In this document: positions 8,071-16,059 of the stretch, piece by piece
Layout of the letters: each line of letters starts with the position of its first letter
How positions within the stretch are numbered: the stretch's first letter is position 1
Source: Clostridia bacterium
GTDB lineage: Bacteria; Bacillota; Clostridia; Christensenellales; Borkfalkiaceae
Length of the DNA stretch: 24,751 nt
NCBI GenBank assembly: GCA_900770685.1
Contig: CAAGLC010000021.1
Coordinates: 1 to 24,751, forward strand
Reading direction: 5' to 3'
The notes under the pieces: model-generated
The model's database searches: none
Seen by the model: the letters and a program-made list of their open reading frames with translations, nothing else
What the model was told of the DNA's origin: nothing
Translations under genes and position numbers: made by a program

Positions 8071-8447
8071 TGGTTAAAAGAAGAAGCGGTGCAAACAGAC
8101 AAGAAAGACTTAATTCGGAACTTCAAAAAGAGATTTACGAAGTAATATCGAGAAAACTAAAAAACCCTTTAGTTTCAGAGATGTTTTCGGTAATTAAGGT
8201 AGATTGTTCTAAGGACATGTCGCACGCAAAAGTATATATAAGCGTATATTCGAAAGACCAAGAAAAAAGGGATAAAACCTTTAAGGCAATGGTTGACGAT
8301 GCGAAAAAAATTAGATACGAATTATCTAAAAGCATGCTTTTAAGAACCGTACCAGAACTACACTTTATTTTGGACGATTCAATGGAGTATAGCGATAAAA
8401 TTAACAAATTATTCTTGCAAATTGAAAAGGGTGAAAAAATTGACTAA
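8070..8447 (+). CDS. rbfA: 30S ribosome-binding factor RbfA
   Basis: 125 aa, the usual length. RbfA is a KH-type RNA-binding protein needed for late 16S rRNA 5'-end processing and cold adaptation. The typical N-terminal helix region (RQERLNSELQKEIYEVIS) is followed by strand segments around VDCSKDMSHAKVYISVY and a C-terminal PELHFILDDSMEYS. The start overlaps the infB stop as TAATG. GAGAGTAAGGA upstream supplies the ribosome site. The 3' end overlaps nrnA by 8 bases, the usual Firmicute order. Confidence 0.93.
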   Translation: MVKRRSGANRQERLNSELQKEIYEVISRKLKNPLVSEMFSVIKVDCSKDMSHAKVYISVYSKDQEKRDKTFKAMVDDAKKIRYELSKSMLLRTVPELHFILDDSMEYSDKINKLFLQIEKGEKID

Positions 8448-9402
8448 CGTAAATAACGTTAAAGAAATAGCGAACAAATTAAAAAATGAGAAAAGCGTTG
8501 CGGTAATATGCCATATACATCCCGACGGGGATGCGATAGGTAGCGCCGTTGCGCTTTCTCTCGGTTTAAATACTTTAGGAATAAAAACGGCAGTATTTTG
8601 CGACGACGTAGTTCCGAAAAAGTTTTCCTATTTGCAAGCGGAAAAATACGTAAATAGGGAATTTATTGGAGAATTTAGCGCAATAGTTGCAGTCGACTGT
8701 GGGGACGAAAACCGTTTAGGCGCTTTTTCCGAAGCGTTTTGCAAAAGCAAAAACACCTATAACATTGATCATCACGTTTCCAATCCCCGTTACGCTAAAG
8801 TAAATTACGTGGTTGAAAGGGCGAGTAACGCCGAAAACGTTTACGAAATACTAAAGGAAATGGGCGTGGAAATCAATAAGGAGATTGCAACCTTTTTATT
8901 GATGGGAGTAATGACGGATACCGGTGGGTTTAGACATAAAAGCGTTGAAAAACAAACTTTTTTCTGCGCCGGTGAATTGGTTGAAAAGGGCGCAGACGTA
9001 AACCAAATTTATTATAATTGCTTTGCGAAACAAACCAAAGAGCGCGCAAAACTTTTCGCCTTAGTTATGGGAAGATTAAGGTATTTGCTTGACGGCAAGT
9101 ACGTTATCGCAACCGTTTTCCAAGAAGATTTATTAAAAACCGGCGCGTTATACGAAGATAGCGAAGGCTTTATCGATTTTCTAATGGGTATAGATAGCGT
9201 TGAAGTGGCGTCTTGTATAATGCAAACAGGGGAAAACAAATATAAAATCAGTTTTCGAGCAAAGGATACCGACGTAAACGCCGTCGCCTCAACCTTCGGT
9301 GGAGGAGGTCATAAGTTAGCGAGTGGATGTCAAATTAGCGGAGAATACGAAGAAGTTATCGATAAAATAAGATACGCCGTTAAAGTGCATATAAAGGAAT
9401 AA
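8440..9402 (+). CDS. nrnA: Bifunctional oligoribonuclease/PAP phosphatase NrnA (DHH-DHHA1)
   Basis: 320 aa from TTG 8440. NrnA degrades very short RNAs to mononucleotides and dephosphorylates 3'-phosphoadenosine 5'-phosphate, using Mn2+. The DHH domain has HPDGDAIGS with His27, Asp29 and Asp31, a later VDCGDE motif, and DHH at 110-112. The C-terminal DHHA1 domain carries the glycine-rich FGGGGHKLASG substrate-binding motif. I chose TTG 8440 because AGGGTG at 8428-8433 stands 6 bases ahead of it; TTG 8422 (6 residues longer) and GTG 8431 are also in frame. It overlaps rbfA by 8 bases and sits 1 base before truB. Confidence 0.93.
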   Translation: MTNVNNVKEIANKLKNEKSVAVICHIHPDGDAIGSAVALSLGLNTLGIKTAVFCDDVVPKKFSYLQAEKYVNREFIGEFSAIVAVDCGDENRLGAFSEAFCKSKNTYNIDHHVSNPRYAKVNYVVERASNAENVYEILKEMGVEINKEIATFLLMGVMTDTGGFRHKSVEKQTFFCAGELVEKGADVNQIYYNCFAKQTKERAKLFALVMGRLRYLLDGKYVIATVFQEDLLKTGALYEDSEGFIDFLMGIDSVEVASCIMQTGENKYKISFRAKDTDVNAVASTFGGGGHKLASGCQISGEYEEVIDKIRYAVKVHIKE

Positions 9403-9403
9403 T

Positions 9404-10252
9404 ATGAAAGGATTTATAAACTTAATAAAGCCGGAAAATATGAGTTCAGCATATGCGGTTACAGCGGTAAAAAAGAAGTTTAATTTGCCATGTGGACATA
9501 TGGGCACGTTAGACCCGATGGCGAGTGGCGTGTTACCGGTAGGCGTTGCAAAAACGTCAAGGATGTTCGATTATCTTTTGAATAAAAAGAAAATTTATCG
9601 CGCAGAGTTTACTTTCGGCTATTCAACCGATACTTTAGACGTAACGGGAAAAGAGGAAAGCACCACTAACGTTTTGCCAAGTGCAAATGAAATACGTGCC
9701 GTTTTGCCTAAATTTATCGGGCAAATCGATCAACTTCCACCCAAATATTCCGCTAAATGCGTGGACGGGAAAAGAGGGTATCAACTTGCAAGAGCAGGGG
9801 TTGAATTTACCTTGCAACCGAAAAAAGTTAACGTGTTAGATTTTAGGCTTTTAGAACAAACGTCCGATAAGACGTTTAGTTTTATAATAGAGTGTCAAGG
9901 TGGAACGTATATAAGATCGCTTTGTCGTGACCTTGCGCTAGAGGTCGGTTCGCTTGGAGTAATGAGCAAGTTAGAAAGAACGGCGTCTGGGATATTTACT
10001 CTAGAAAACGGAGTTAGCGTTGAAGAGTTCAAAAATAGCGACCACCCTGAAAAATACCTAATCGCGCCCGATTTAGCGGTAGATTTTGAAAAACTAGTTT
10101 TGACGGCAAAACAAGCCGAAAGATTACTCAACGGACTTTACGACGAGTTTGATATTAACGACGGAATTTATAGAGTATATAATCAAAATGAGTTTTGGGG
10201 AATCGGCACGATAAAATCAAAAAAATTAAGGATGAACGCCTATGTCAGATAA
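9404..10252 (+). CDS. truB: tRNA pseudouridine(55) synthase TruB
   Basis: 282 aa. TruB makes pseudouridine 55 in the T arm of elongator tRNAs. The N-terminal motif GFINLIKPENMSS and the catalytic block GTLDPMASGVLPVG are clear; Asp37 is the catalytic nucleophile. CQGGTYIRSLCRDLA and the conserved DQLPPKYSA segment (bacterial QIPP.YSA) complete the core. A short C-terminal PUA-like tail follows. The gene begins 1 base after nrnA with AAAGGA in the nrnA tail and overlaps ribF by 11 bases. The truB-ribF pair is standard in this lineage. Confidence 0.96.
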   Translation: MKGFINLIKPENMSSAYAVTAVKKKFNLPCGHMGTLDPMASGVLPVGVAKTSRMFDYLLNKKKIYRAEFTFGYSTDTLDVTGKEESTTNVLPSANEIRAVLPKFIGQIDQLPPKYSAKCVDGKRGYQLARAGVEFTLQPKKVNVLDFRLLEQTSDKTFSFIIECQGGTYIRSLCRDLALEVGSLGVMSKLERTASGIFTLENGVSVEEFKNSDHPEKYLIAPDLAVDFEKLVLTAKQAERLLNGLYDEFDINDGIYRVYNQNEFWGIGTIKSKKLRMNAYVR

Positions 10253-11135
10253 TAAAAACAAAGGTTGCGTTCTTGCGCTCGGTTATTTCGATAGCGTTCA
10301 CGTGGGGCATAGGGCAGTAATTGCAAAAGCAAAGGAAATTTCCGATAAAAAGCGATTAAAGACGGTTGTTTTTACCTTTGACGGAAATTTGAGAGCGCAA
10401 ATTTTAGGCGAAAAGTTAAAATGTATATACTTGCCTAGCGAAAGAAAAACCATATTGGAAAAATTAAATGTCGATAGCGTTTATTTCGCTCCGGTAACTA
10501 AGGAATTTTTATCGTTAACGAAGAAGGAGTTTTTAGATAAGGTTATCGAAAATTTTAACGTTTCAGTTTTCGTTTGCGGAAGAGATTATCGGTTTGGGAA
10601 ATTTGCCGAAGGCGACGTGGATTATTTAAAGGAATACGCGTCAAACAACGGACTTGAAGTACTAATCGTTAACGACGTTAATATGGACGGGCAAAAGGTT
10701 TCAACTACTAGGATAAGAAGACTTTTAGAAGATGGCGAAATAAAAAAAGCTAACGCCCTTTTAGAAACTCCGTTTTTCATAACGGGTGAAGTCGTTAGAG
10801 ACCGTGGCGTTGGTAAGAAGATGAATTATCCAACGGTAAACGTAAAAATAGACGGTCAAAAGCAAATGCCAAAAGAAGGCGTTTATAAAGGAAAGGTGGA
10901 AATAGAAAAGGAAGTATATCTTGCCGTTATAAACCACGGAAGAAGACCGACTTTTGGTTTAGACCAAGTGGTAACCGAAGCCCATATTATAAATTTTAAT
11001 AGGGACGTTTACGGTAAAAGAATAAAAGTAATATTCGAAGATTATCTTCGTAAACCAAAAAAATTTTTGGGTATTGAAGAGTTAAAAGAGCAACTTAGAA
11101 AAGACGTTAAAAGCGTGGAGAAAGCAAATGATTAA
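10242..11135 (+). CDS. ribF: Bifunctional riboflavin kinase/FAD synthetase RibF
   Basis: 297 aa. RibF phosphorylates riboflavin to FMN and adenylylates FMN to FAD. The N-terminal nucleotidyltransferase half has GYFDSVHVGH (residues 14-23, the HxGH motif), CGRDYRFG and the STTRIRRLL motif (~154-162). The C-terminal flavokinase half (~175-297) has MNYPTVNVK, GVYKGKV and INHGRRPTFG, in the order expected for the flavokinase barrel. The start lies inside truB (11-base overlap) and the end overlaps the next gene by 8 bases, so all three are probably coupled. Confidence 0.95.
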   Translation: MSDNKNKGCVLALGYFDSVHVGHRAVIAKAKEISDKKRLKTVVFTFDGNLRAQILGEKLKCIYLPSERKTILEKLNVDSVYFAPVTKEFLSLTKKEFLDKVIENFNVSVFVCGRDYRFGKFAEGDVDYLKEYASNNGLEVLIVNDVNMDGQKVSTTRIRRLLEDGEIKKANALLETPFFITGEVVRDRGVGKKMNYPTVNVKIDGQKQMPKEGVYKGKVEIEKEVYLAVINHGRRPTFGLDQVVTEAHIINFNRDVYGKRIKVIFEDYLRKPKKFLGIEELKEQLRKDVKSVEKAND

Positions 11136-11973
11136 ATTTGGGCCAAGCGGTAATTCAATAGCGTTCACCCTTGCAGGCAACGATAAGAGCGAACAGTCTG
11201 CCAAATGGGTTAAGGATATGGGGTTAGACTGCTTTGAATATTCGTTCGGCAGAGGGGTAAACGTCAGCGATACAAGAGCAAGTCAAATAGGAAAGGCGTT
11301 TAGTGATGAGAAAATAGAAATCTCCGTGCACGCGCCATATTATATAAACTTAGCAAATCCGGACGACGAAGCGTGCGAAAAATCTTATGGATATTTAATA
11401 GATTCCGCTAAAAAAGCGAGAATTTTCGGCGCAAAAAGGGTAGTTTTTCATCCGGCAAGTCAAGGGCGTATGAAAAGGGAAGAAGCCGTTGAACTTACTA
11501 AGAAAAGGCTTAAAATATTAACGGAAAAAGTATATAAAGAGGGCTTAGAAGATATAATTTTTTGTCCTGAAACGATGGGCAAAAGCGCGCAAATAGGAAC
11601 GATCAACGAAGTAACGGATTTTTGTTTAATCGATAAAATATTCGTTCCAGCCGTAGATTTCGGGCACGTTAACGCAAGGGAGTGCGGAAGTTTAAAAACC
11701 GAAAACGATTATTTGAGCCGATTAGAATATATGGTGGAAAAGCTAGGCTATCAAAAAATGAAAAACTTCCACGTGCATTTTTCTAAGATAGAATATACGG
11801 CGAAAGGCGAAGTAAGGCACTTAACGTTTGAAGACGATAAGTACGGACCGGATTTTTTACCACTTGCAAAAGCGCTAAAGAAGTTAGAACTTGAGCCGTA
11901 CGTCATCTGCGAATCGGCGGGAACGCAAGATAAAGACGCTTTGACTATGAAGAATATTTATTTTAGTATATAA
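11128..11973 (+). CDS. Endonuclease IV-like (AP endonuclease family 2) TIM-barrel protein
   Basis: 281 aa, close to Nfo length. Endonuclease IV cuts abasic sites with three zinc ions. Ligand-type residues in family order: His68 (SVHAPYY), His108 (FHPAS), Glu148 (CPETMG), Asp177 and His180 (VDFGH), His215 (NFHVHFSK), His231 (VRHLTF) and Glu262 (CESAG). The position equivalent to E. coli Asp229 (DRH) appears to be Val229 (VRH), so one metal ligand may be missing or supplied otherwise. GGAG precedes the ATG within the ribF tail, with an 8-base overlap. Its place at the end of a translation operon is unusual but tight. Nuclease activity is likely by family; a sugar isomerase-type TIM-barrel role is the main alternative. 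Confidence 0.78.
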   Translation: MIKFGPSGNSIAFTLAGNDKSEQSAKWVKDMGLDCFEYSFGRGVNVSDTRASQIGKAFSDEKIEISVHAPYYINLANPDDEACEKSYGYLIDSAKKARIFGAKRVVFHPASQGRMKREEAVELTKKRLKILTEKVYKEGLEDIIFCPETMGKSAQIGTINEVTDFCLIDKIFVPAVDFGHVNARECGSLKTENDYLSRLEYMVEKLGYQKMKNFHVHFSKIEYTAKGEVRHLTFEDDKYGPDFLPLAKALKKLELEPYVICESAGTQDKDALTMKNIYFSI

Positions 11974-12020
11974 AAAGATAAATATAAATGGTCAAATGTA
12001 AGGTGAAGAAAAGAAAATTA

Positions 12021-12049
12021 TTGACTAATAAATAAAATTTTGTTAAAAT
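12021..12049 (+). promoter_or_regulatory. Promoter for the peptidase-efp unit
   Basis: TTGACT at 12021-12026, a 17-base spacer, and TAAAAT at 12044-12049 preceded by TGT (extended -10). The predicted RNA start is near 12056, only about 13 bases before the start codon. There is no terminator hairpin in the gap 11974-12020, so the upstream operon may also read through. Confidence 0.8.
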
Positions 12050-12068
12050 ATAATTAGTAGGTAAAAAG

Positions 12069-13094
12069 ATGCTAAATCAAGGCGAAGTTTTACTTTTAAC
12101 CGACAGATGCGATAGATATTATTTTTCTAAAAAGGACGTTGCCGAAGGGTACTTAATAATCGGCAAGGAGAAGGCGTACTTTACCGATTTTAGATATTTA
12201 TCGGACGCTAAGCGATATTTTAGAAATACTGACGTAAACGTTTTTTTGTACGAAGGGATAGAAAGCATTAAAGCCTATCTCACCGAACGGGGCGTTAATA
12301 AGGCGTATATCAATTACGGGAAAAGTACGGTTAGGGAGTTCGAAACTTTTAAGGGTATCGGACTAATCGTTTTAGACGCTACTGAAATAATAGATAAGCA
12401 AAGAGAAGTCAAATCGGAAGAAGAACTACTTTTAATAAAAAAGGCGTGTAAGATTGCGCAAAGAGCATTTTATAAGGTCATAAAGCAATTAAAAGTAGGG
12501 GTAACCGAGTTAGAGATTAAAGAAAAAGTAGAGCGTTATATGGTGGAATACGGAGCGGACGAGCCTGCTTTTGAAACCATAGTTGCGTTCGGCAAAGGCT
12601 CTGCGGTACCGCATCACGTAACTTCAAAGAAGAAATTAACCTTAAACCAACCGGTGCTAATCGATATGGGCGCAAGATATAAAGGGTACGTGTCTGATCT
12701 AACTAGAACGGTGTTTTTCGGAACTCCAACCAAAAAGTTTATCAAGGCGTACGATTTAGTTTTAAGGGCTAACCTACTTGCAGAAGAGAAAATTAAGAAA
12801 GGATATTCGACCGACGATTGCGATAGGTTGGTTAGGGAATATTTTAAGGGCGAAAACGTGGAAGAATATTTTACTCACTCGTTAGGGCACGGAGTGGGAT
12901 TAGAAGTTCACGAATTTCCAACGCTTTCAATAAAAAAGAGTTCAAAATTAAAAGAAAACAGCACGTTTACCATAGAACCAGGGTTATATTACGACGGAAA
13001 GTTTGGAATAAGAATAGAAGATACCGTGGTTATGAAAAACGGTAAAATTGAAAGATTATTTACTGACGAAAAAAAATTATTAATATTAAAATAG
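12069..13094 (+). CDS. M24-family Xaa-Pro peptidase (aminopeptidase P/prolidase type)
   Basis: 341 aa. These dinuclear metallopeptidases cleave bonds before proline in small peptides. The N-terminal creatinase-like domain spans ~1-115. The pita-bread catalytic domain holds all five metal ligands: Asp199 (LIDMGA), Asp210 (VSDLTRT), His274 (LGHGVGLEVHE), Glu303 (TIEPGLY) and Glu317 (RIEDTV). FGKGSAVPHH supplies the substrate-site histidines. AGTAGGT ahead of ATG 12069 is the ribosome site. The gene lies 23 bases upstream of efp, a pairing also found in B. subtilis (yqhT-efp). Sequence alone does not settle aminopeptidase versus dipeptidase activity. Confidence 0.92.
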   Translation: MLNQGEVLLLTDRCDRYYFSKKDVAEGYLIIGKEKAYFTDFRYLSDAKRYFRNTDVNVFLYEGIESIKAYLTERGVNKAYINYGKSTVREFETFKGIGLIVLDATEIIDKQREVKSEEELLLIKKACKIAQRAFYKVIKQLKVGVTELEIKEKVERYMVEYGADEPAFETIVAFGKGSAVPHHVTSKKKLTLNQPVLIDMGARYKGYVSDLTRTVFFGTPTKKFIKAYDLVLRANLLAEEKIKKGYSTDDCDRLVREYFKGENVEEYFTHSLGHGVGLEVHEFPTLSIKKSSKLKENSTFTIEPGLYYDGKFGIRIEDTVVMKNGKIERLFTDEKKLLILK

Positions 13095-13117
13095 TTAAAA
13101 ATTAAGGAGAAGACAAA

Positions 13118-13684
13118 ATGATTTCAGCAGGTGATTTTAGAAAAGGCGTAACGTTTGAATACGAAAACTCGGTTTATACTATCGTAGATTTCCAACACGT
13201 TAAGCCGGGAAAAGGCGCAGCGTTCGTAAGAACCAAAATGAAGAACGTAATGACCGGATCAGTTCTTGAAAAGACGTGGAACCCCACCGAAAAAATTCAA
13301 GAAGCAACGATAGTAACCAAGAATATGACCTATTCGTACTATGACGGTGATCAATTCTATATTTTTATGGAAGACGATACGTTTGAACAAATCGAATTAT
13401 CGTATGACCAATGCGAAGAAGCGCTCAAATATATCAAAGAGGGCGATCACGTAGTGGTAAAATTCTTTAAGGACGTACCTTTCTCAGTAGATTGCGACAA
13501 CTTCGTAGTATTACAAGTAACCAACGCAGATCCTGCAGTAAAAGGCAATACTGCAACTAATACGACTAAGAAAGCAACGCTCGAAACAGGTATAACGATT
13601 GACGTTCCAATGTTCGTTGAAGAAGGTGAATATATAAGAGTTGACACCAGATCAGGCGAATATATGGAAAGAGTTAAGGGCTAA
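13118..13684 (+). CDS. efp: Elongation factor P
   Basis: 188 aa with the three EF-P beta-barrel domains. EF-P binds between the P and E sites and rescues ribosomes stalled on consecutive prolines. The modified loop reads VKPGKGAAFVR with the lysine at residue 32, matching the B. subtilis site that carries 5-aminopentanol. The C-terminal signature GEYIRVDTRSGEYMERVKG is present, the usual EF-P terminus. AAGGAG precedes ATG 13118. No separate promoter is seen in the 23-base gap after the peptidase gene, so the two are co-transcribed. The next gene is a likely EF-P-modifying reductase. Confidence 0.98.
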   Translation: MISAGDFRKGVTFEYENSVYTIVDFQHVKPGKGAAFVRTKMKNVMTGSVLEKTWNPTEKIQEATIVTKNMTYSYYDGDQFYIFMEDDTFEQIELSYDQCEEALKYIKEGDHVVVKFFKDVPFSVDCDNFVVLQVTNADPAVKGNTATNTTKKATLETGITIDVPMFVEEGEYIRVDTRSGEYMERVKG

Positions 13685-13699
13685 TTAAAAAAATAAAAG

Positions 13700-13724
13700 T
13701 ACCCGCAAAGTTATTTTGCGGGTA
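13700..13724 (+). other. Hairpin between efp and the SDR gene, overlapping a TATAAT
   Basis: A 10-bp stem (13700-13709 with 13715-13724) and a 5-base loop, with apex-side bases ACCCGC/GCGGGT. On the + strand no T run follows, so it is a poor intrinsic terminator; on the - strand it is followed by a T-rich stretch. A TATAAT at 13723-13728 begins in the last stem bases, but no good -35 stands 16-18 bases before it. It may be a partial terminator or an RNA-processing or stability element; the role is unclear. Confidence 0.45.
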
Positions 13725-13740
13725 TAATAGTAGGTGAAAA

Positions 13741-14478
13741 ATGAAAACGGCTTTAATAACCGGCGCGTCAGGCGCAATCGGAAGCGAAACCGTCAAAACC
13801 TTTATAAGAAACGGATATTTTGTAACGGCGCAATATAATAAAGGTGAAGATGGGATTAATAAATTAATAAAGGAACTTGATAAGGAAAATCTTTCAGGTT
13901 TTATAAATCCCGTCAAAGCGGACTTTAGCGAAATAGGTCAGGCTGAAGAACTTTATAATAAGCATGAAAAAGCGTTTAAGCATATCGACGTGTTAGTTAA
14001 TAACGCAGGTATAGATTTATATAAACAGGCTCAAGATACCACGGAAAAAGAGTGGGACGAGGTGTTTGACGTTAACTTAAAAGCCCCGTTTATACTGACG
14101 AAAAAAGCGCTAAACAATATGATTGAGAGAAAGTTTGGCAAAATACTTTTCGTTTCGTCAATATGGGGGAAAGCAGGCGGAAGTTTAGAGAGTGTTTATT
14201 CTGCGAGTAAGTCTGCAATGATAGGGTACGTTAAAGCGTTAGCAAAAGAAGTAGGACCATCTTCAATAAACGTAAACTGTGTCTGTCCGGGCGTAATTCG
14301 TTCTAAAATGAACGAAGGTTATACGGCGTCAGAGATGCAAGATTTAATAGATAGAACTCCGCTCTGTAGAATAGGCGAGCCGTCGGAAATTGCTGAAATA
14401 ATATACTTTTTGTGTAGCGAAAAGGCAAGTTTTATAACGGGACAAACGCTAACGGTGGACGGCGGATTTATATTATAA
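13741..14478 (+). CDS. ymfI: SDR-family reductase, probable EF-P 5-aminopentanone reductase (YmfI-like)
   Basis: 245 aa short-chain dehydrogenase. The Rossmann motif TGASGAIG lies at the N terminus, NNAG in the middle, the catalytic Ser140, Tyr153 and Lys157 (YSASK), and the C-terminal ITGQTLTVDGG. By sequence it is FabG-like. In B. subtilis the SDR YmfI reduces the 5-aminopentanone group on EF-P Lys32 to 5-aminopentanol. Here the gene sits directly after efp, and that efp has the matching lysine loop, so this role is more likely than a fatty-acid one; no fab genes are in view. AGGTG precedes ATG 13741. The functional assignment rests on context plus family resemblance, and a general 3-oxoacyl-ACP reductase remains possible. 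Confidence 0.75.
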   Translation: MKTALITGASGAIGSETVKTFIRNGYFVTAQYNKGEDGINKLIKELDKENLSGFINPVKADFSEIGQAEELYNKHEKAFKHIDVLVNNAGIDLYKQAQDTTEKEWDEVFDVNLKAPFILTKKALNNMIERKFGKILFVSSIWGKAGGSLESVYSASKSAMIGYVKALAKEVGPSSINVNCVCPGVIRSKMNEGYTASEMQDLIDRTPLCRIGEPSEIAEIIYFLCSEKASFITGQTLTVDGGFIL

Positions 14479-14481
14479 AAA

Positions 14482-15999
14482 ATGAGCAAAAAAAGTGGAA
14501 TTTTAATGCCCATCTTCTCTTTGCCTAACGAATACGGTATAGGAGATTTTGGTAAAACTGCATACGAATTTGTTGACTTTTTAAGTGGGGCAGGGCAGAG
14601 TTTTTGGCAAATTCTACCGTTGCAACAAACGGGGTACGGTGATTCGCCGTACTCTTCTTGCTATGCGCAATCAATTAATCCGTATTTTATAAGTCCTAAA
14701 AAGTTATACGAGCAAGGCTTGTTAAAGATGGAAGACCTTGAAGAACTAAAAAATTCTTGCTTTTACGTCGATTACGGATTTTTATATCAAACTCGCTATA
14801 AGGCGTTAAGAAAAGCCTTTAAACTTTATGATAAAGAAAATCAAGAATATATAAAGTTTGTAAATTCAAAAAGGTTTTACGATTACGCGCTCTATTTAAC
14901 CCTAAAAGAGCGATACAACCAAAAAGATTTTTATTGGTGGGATAAACAATATAAATATAGAGATAAAAAGGCGCTAAATAAGTTTGCTAAAGAAAATATA
15001 GAGAGCATTAGGTTTTGGCAGTTCGTTCAGTTTATCGGAGAAAAGCAATGGCTTGAGTTGAAAGCGTACGCTAATTCAAAGGGAATAAAAATAATAGGAG
15101 ATATGCCGTTATACGTTGCCTACGATAGCGTTGACGTGTGGAAAAACCCCGAAGCGTTTAAGCTTGACAAAAATCTTAAGCCAGTAAAGGTGGCGGGTGT
15201 ACCACCCGATTATTTTTCTTGCGACGGACAACTTTGGGGAAATCCCGTTTATAAATATAAAAACCACGAAAAAACCAACTTTAAGTGGTGGAAAGATAGA
15301 ATAAGAAACGCTCTAAAAATTTTTGACGTAATAAGGATTGACCACTTTAGGGGCTTAGATAGATTTTACGAAATTGATGCGAAGAGGGATAATGCTAAGC
15401 AAGGTAAATGGGTGAAAGTGCCGTCAAGAAAACTATTCCAGGAGTTAAAAAAGGTAATATCGGCTAATCGCATGATAGCCGAAGACTTAGGCACAATTGA
15501 CGACGGGGTGAAAGAACTTCTAAAGTTCGTTAAATGCGCTGGAATGAAAGTACTTTCTTTTGCCTTTGACGGAAATAAGAATAATCCGTATCTTCCTGAA
15601 AACATAGAAAGCAATTCCGTTTGCTTTACGGGAACGCACGATAACGACACCTTAGTGGGCTTAATAAACTCCCTATCGGCTAATGAAAGGGAAAAGTTAA
15701 TTCGATTAGTTAACGAAAGTTTATCTAAATTAAAAGAGGCACCGTGCTTTAGTAATACCGAAAGTATTGCTAAAGGGATAATAAGGTTAGGTTATAAAAG
15801 TAAAGCCAAGCTCGTTATAATGCCAATGCAAGACGTGTTATTGCTTGGTAGCGAGTATAGAATTAACGAGCCGGGAACGGTAAAACAACAAAACTGGGCG
15901 GTAAGATTTAGTAACGGTGATTATAATAAGGAACATATAGATTATCTGCTAGAATTAAATAAAGACTATAAGCGAAATAAAAAAACTTTGATTAAATAA
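14482..15999 (+). CDS. malQ: 4-alpha-glucanotransferase (amylomaltase, GH77)
   Basis: 505 aa, normal for bacterial MalQ. The enzyme moves alpha-1,4-glucan segments between maltodextrins, in glycogen or starch metabolism. N-terminal GIGDFG and FWQILPLQQTGYGDSPYSS are diagnostic. The GH77 catalytic residues are Asp287 (RIDHFRG), Glu334 (AEDLG) and Asp387 (THDND), in the order and near-spacing of the family. ATG 14482 lies 3 bases after the SDR stop and has no clear ribosome site of its own, so it probably depends on coupling. The stop codon falls inside the following terminator hairpin. No other glycogen gene is nearby, so its link to EF-P genes looks incidental. Confidence 0.96.
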   Translation: MSKKSGILMPIFSLPNEYGIGDFGKTAYEFVDFLSGAGQSFWQILPLQQTGYGDSPYSSCYAQSINPYFISPKKLYEQGLLKMEDLEELKNSCFYVDYGFLYQTRYKALRKAFKLYDKENQEYIKFVNSKRFYDYALYLTLKERYNQKDFYWWDKQYKYRDKKALNKFAKENIESIRFWQFVQFIGEKQWLELKAYANSKGIKIIGDMPLYVAYDSVDVWKNPEAFKLDKNLKPVKVAGVPPDYFSCDGQLWGNPVYKYKNHEKTNFKWWKDRIRNALKIFDVIRIDHFRGLDRFYEIDAKRDNAKQGKWVKVPSRKLFQELKKVISANRMIAEDLGTIDDGVKELLKFVKCAGMKVLSFAFDGNKNNPYLPENIESNSVCFTGTHDNDTLVGLINSLSANEREKLIRLVNESLSKLKEAPCFSNTESIAKGIIRLGYKSKAKLVIMPMQDVLLLGSEYRINEPGTVKQQNWAVRFSNGDYNKEHIDYLLELNKDYKRNKKTLIK

Positions 16000-16013
16000 T
16001 CAAAGTTTTTTTT
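15981..16013 (+). terminator. Intrinsic terminator after malQ, probably bidirectional
   Basis: A 13-bp stem (15981-15993 with 15998-16010) around a 4-base loop, followed by T to 16013 and preceded by an A run. The malQ stop (15997-15999) lies in the loop and right arm. Read on the - strand it also has a T run, so it can stop transcription of the convergent phosphoribosyltransferase gene. Confidence 0.85.
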
Positions 16014-16059
16014 ATAAGTAAAATAAGTTAAATAAGCGTCTTATTTGAGGCGTTTTAAA

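Noticed and set aside
16014..16059. Second hairpin (GCGTC near 16037 with GGCGT near 16050) as a terminator for the - strand PRTase
   Set aside because: The arms do not pair properly; the symmetric hairpin at 15981-16013 is enough.
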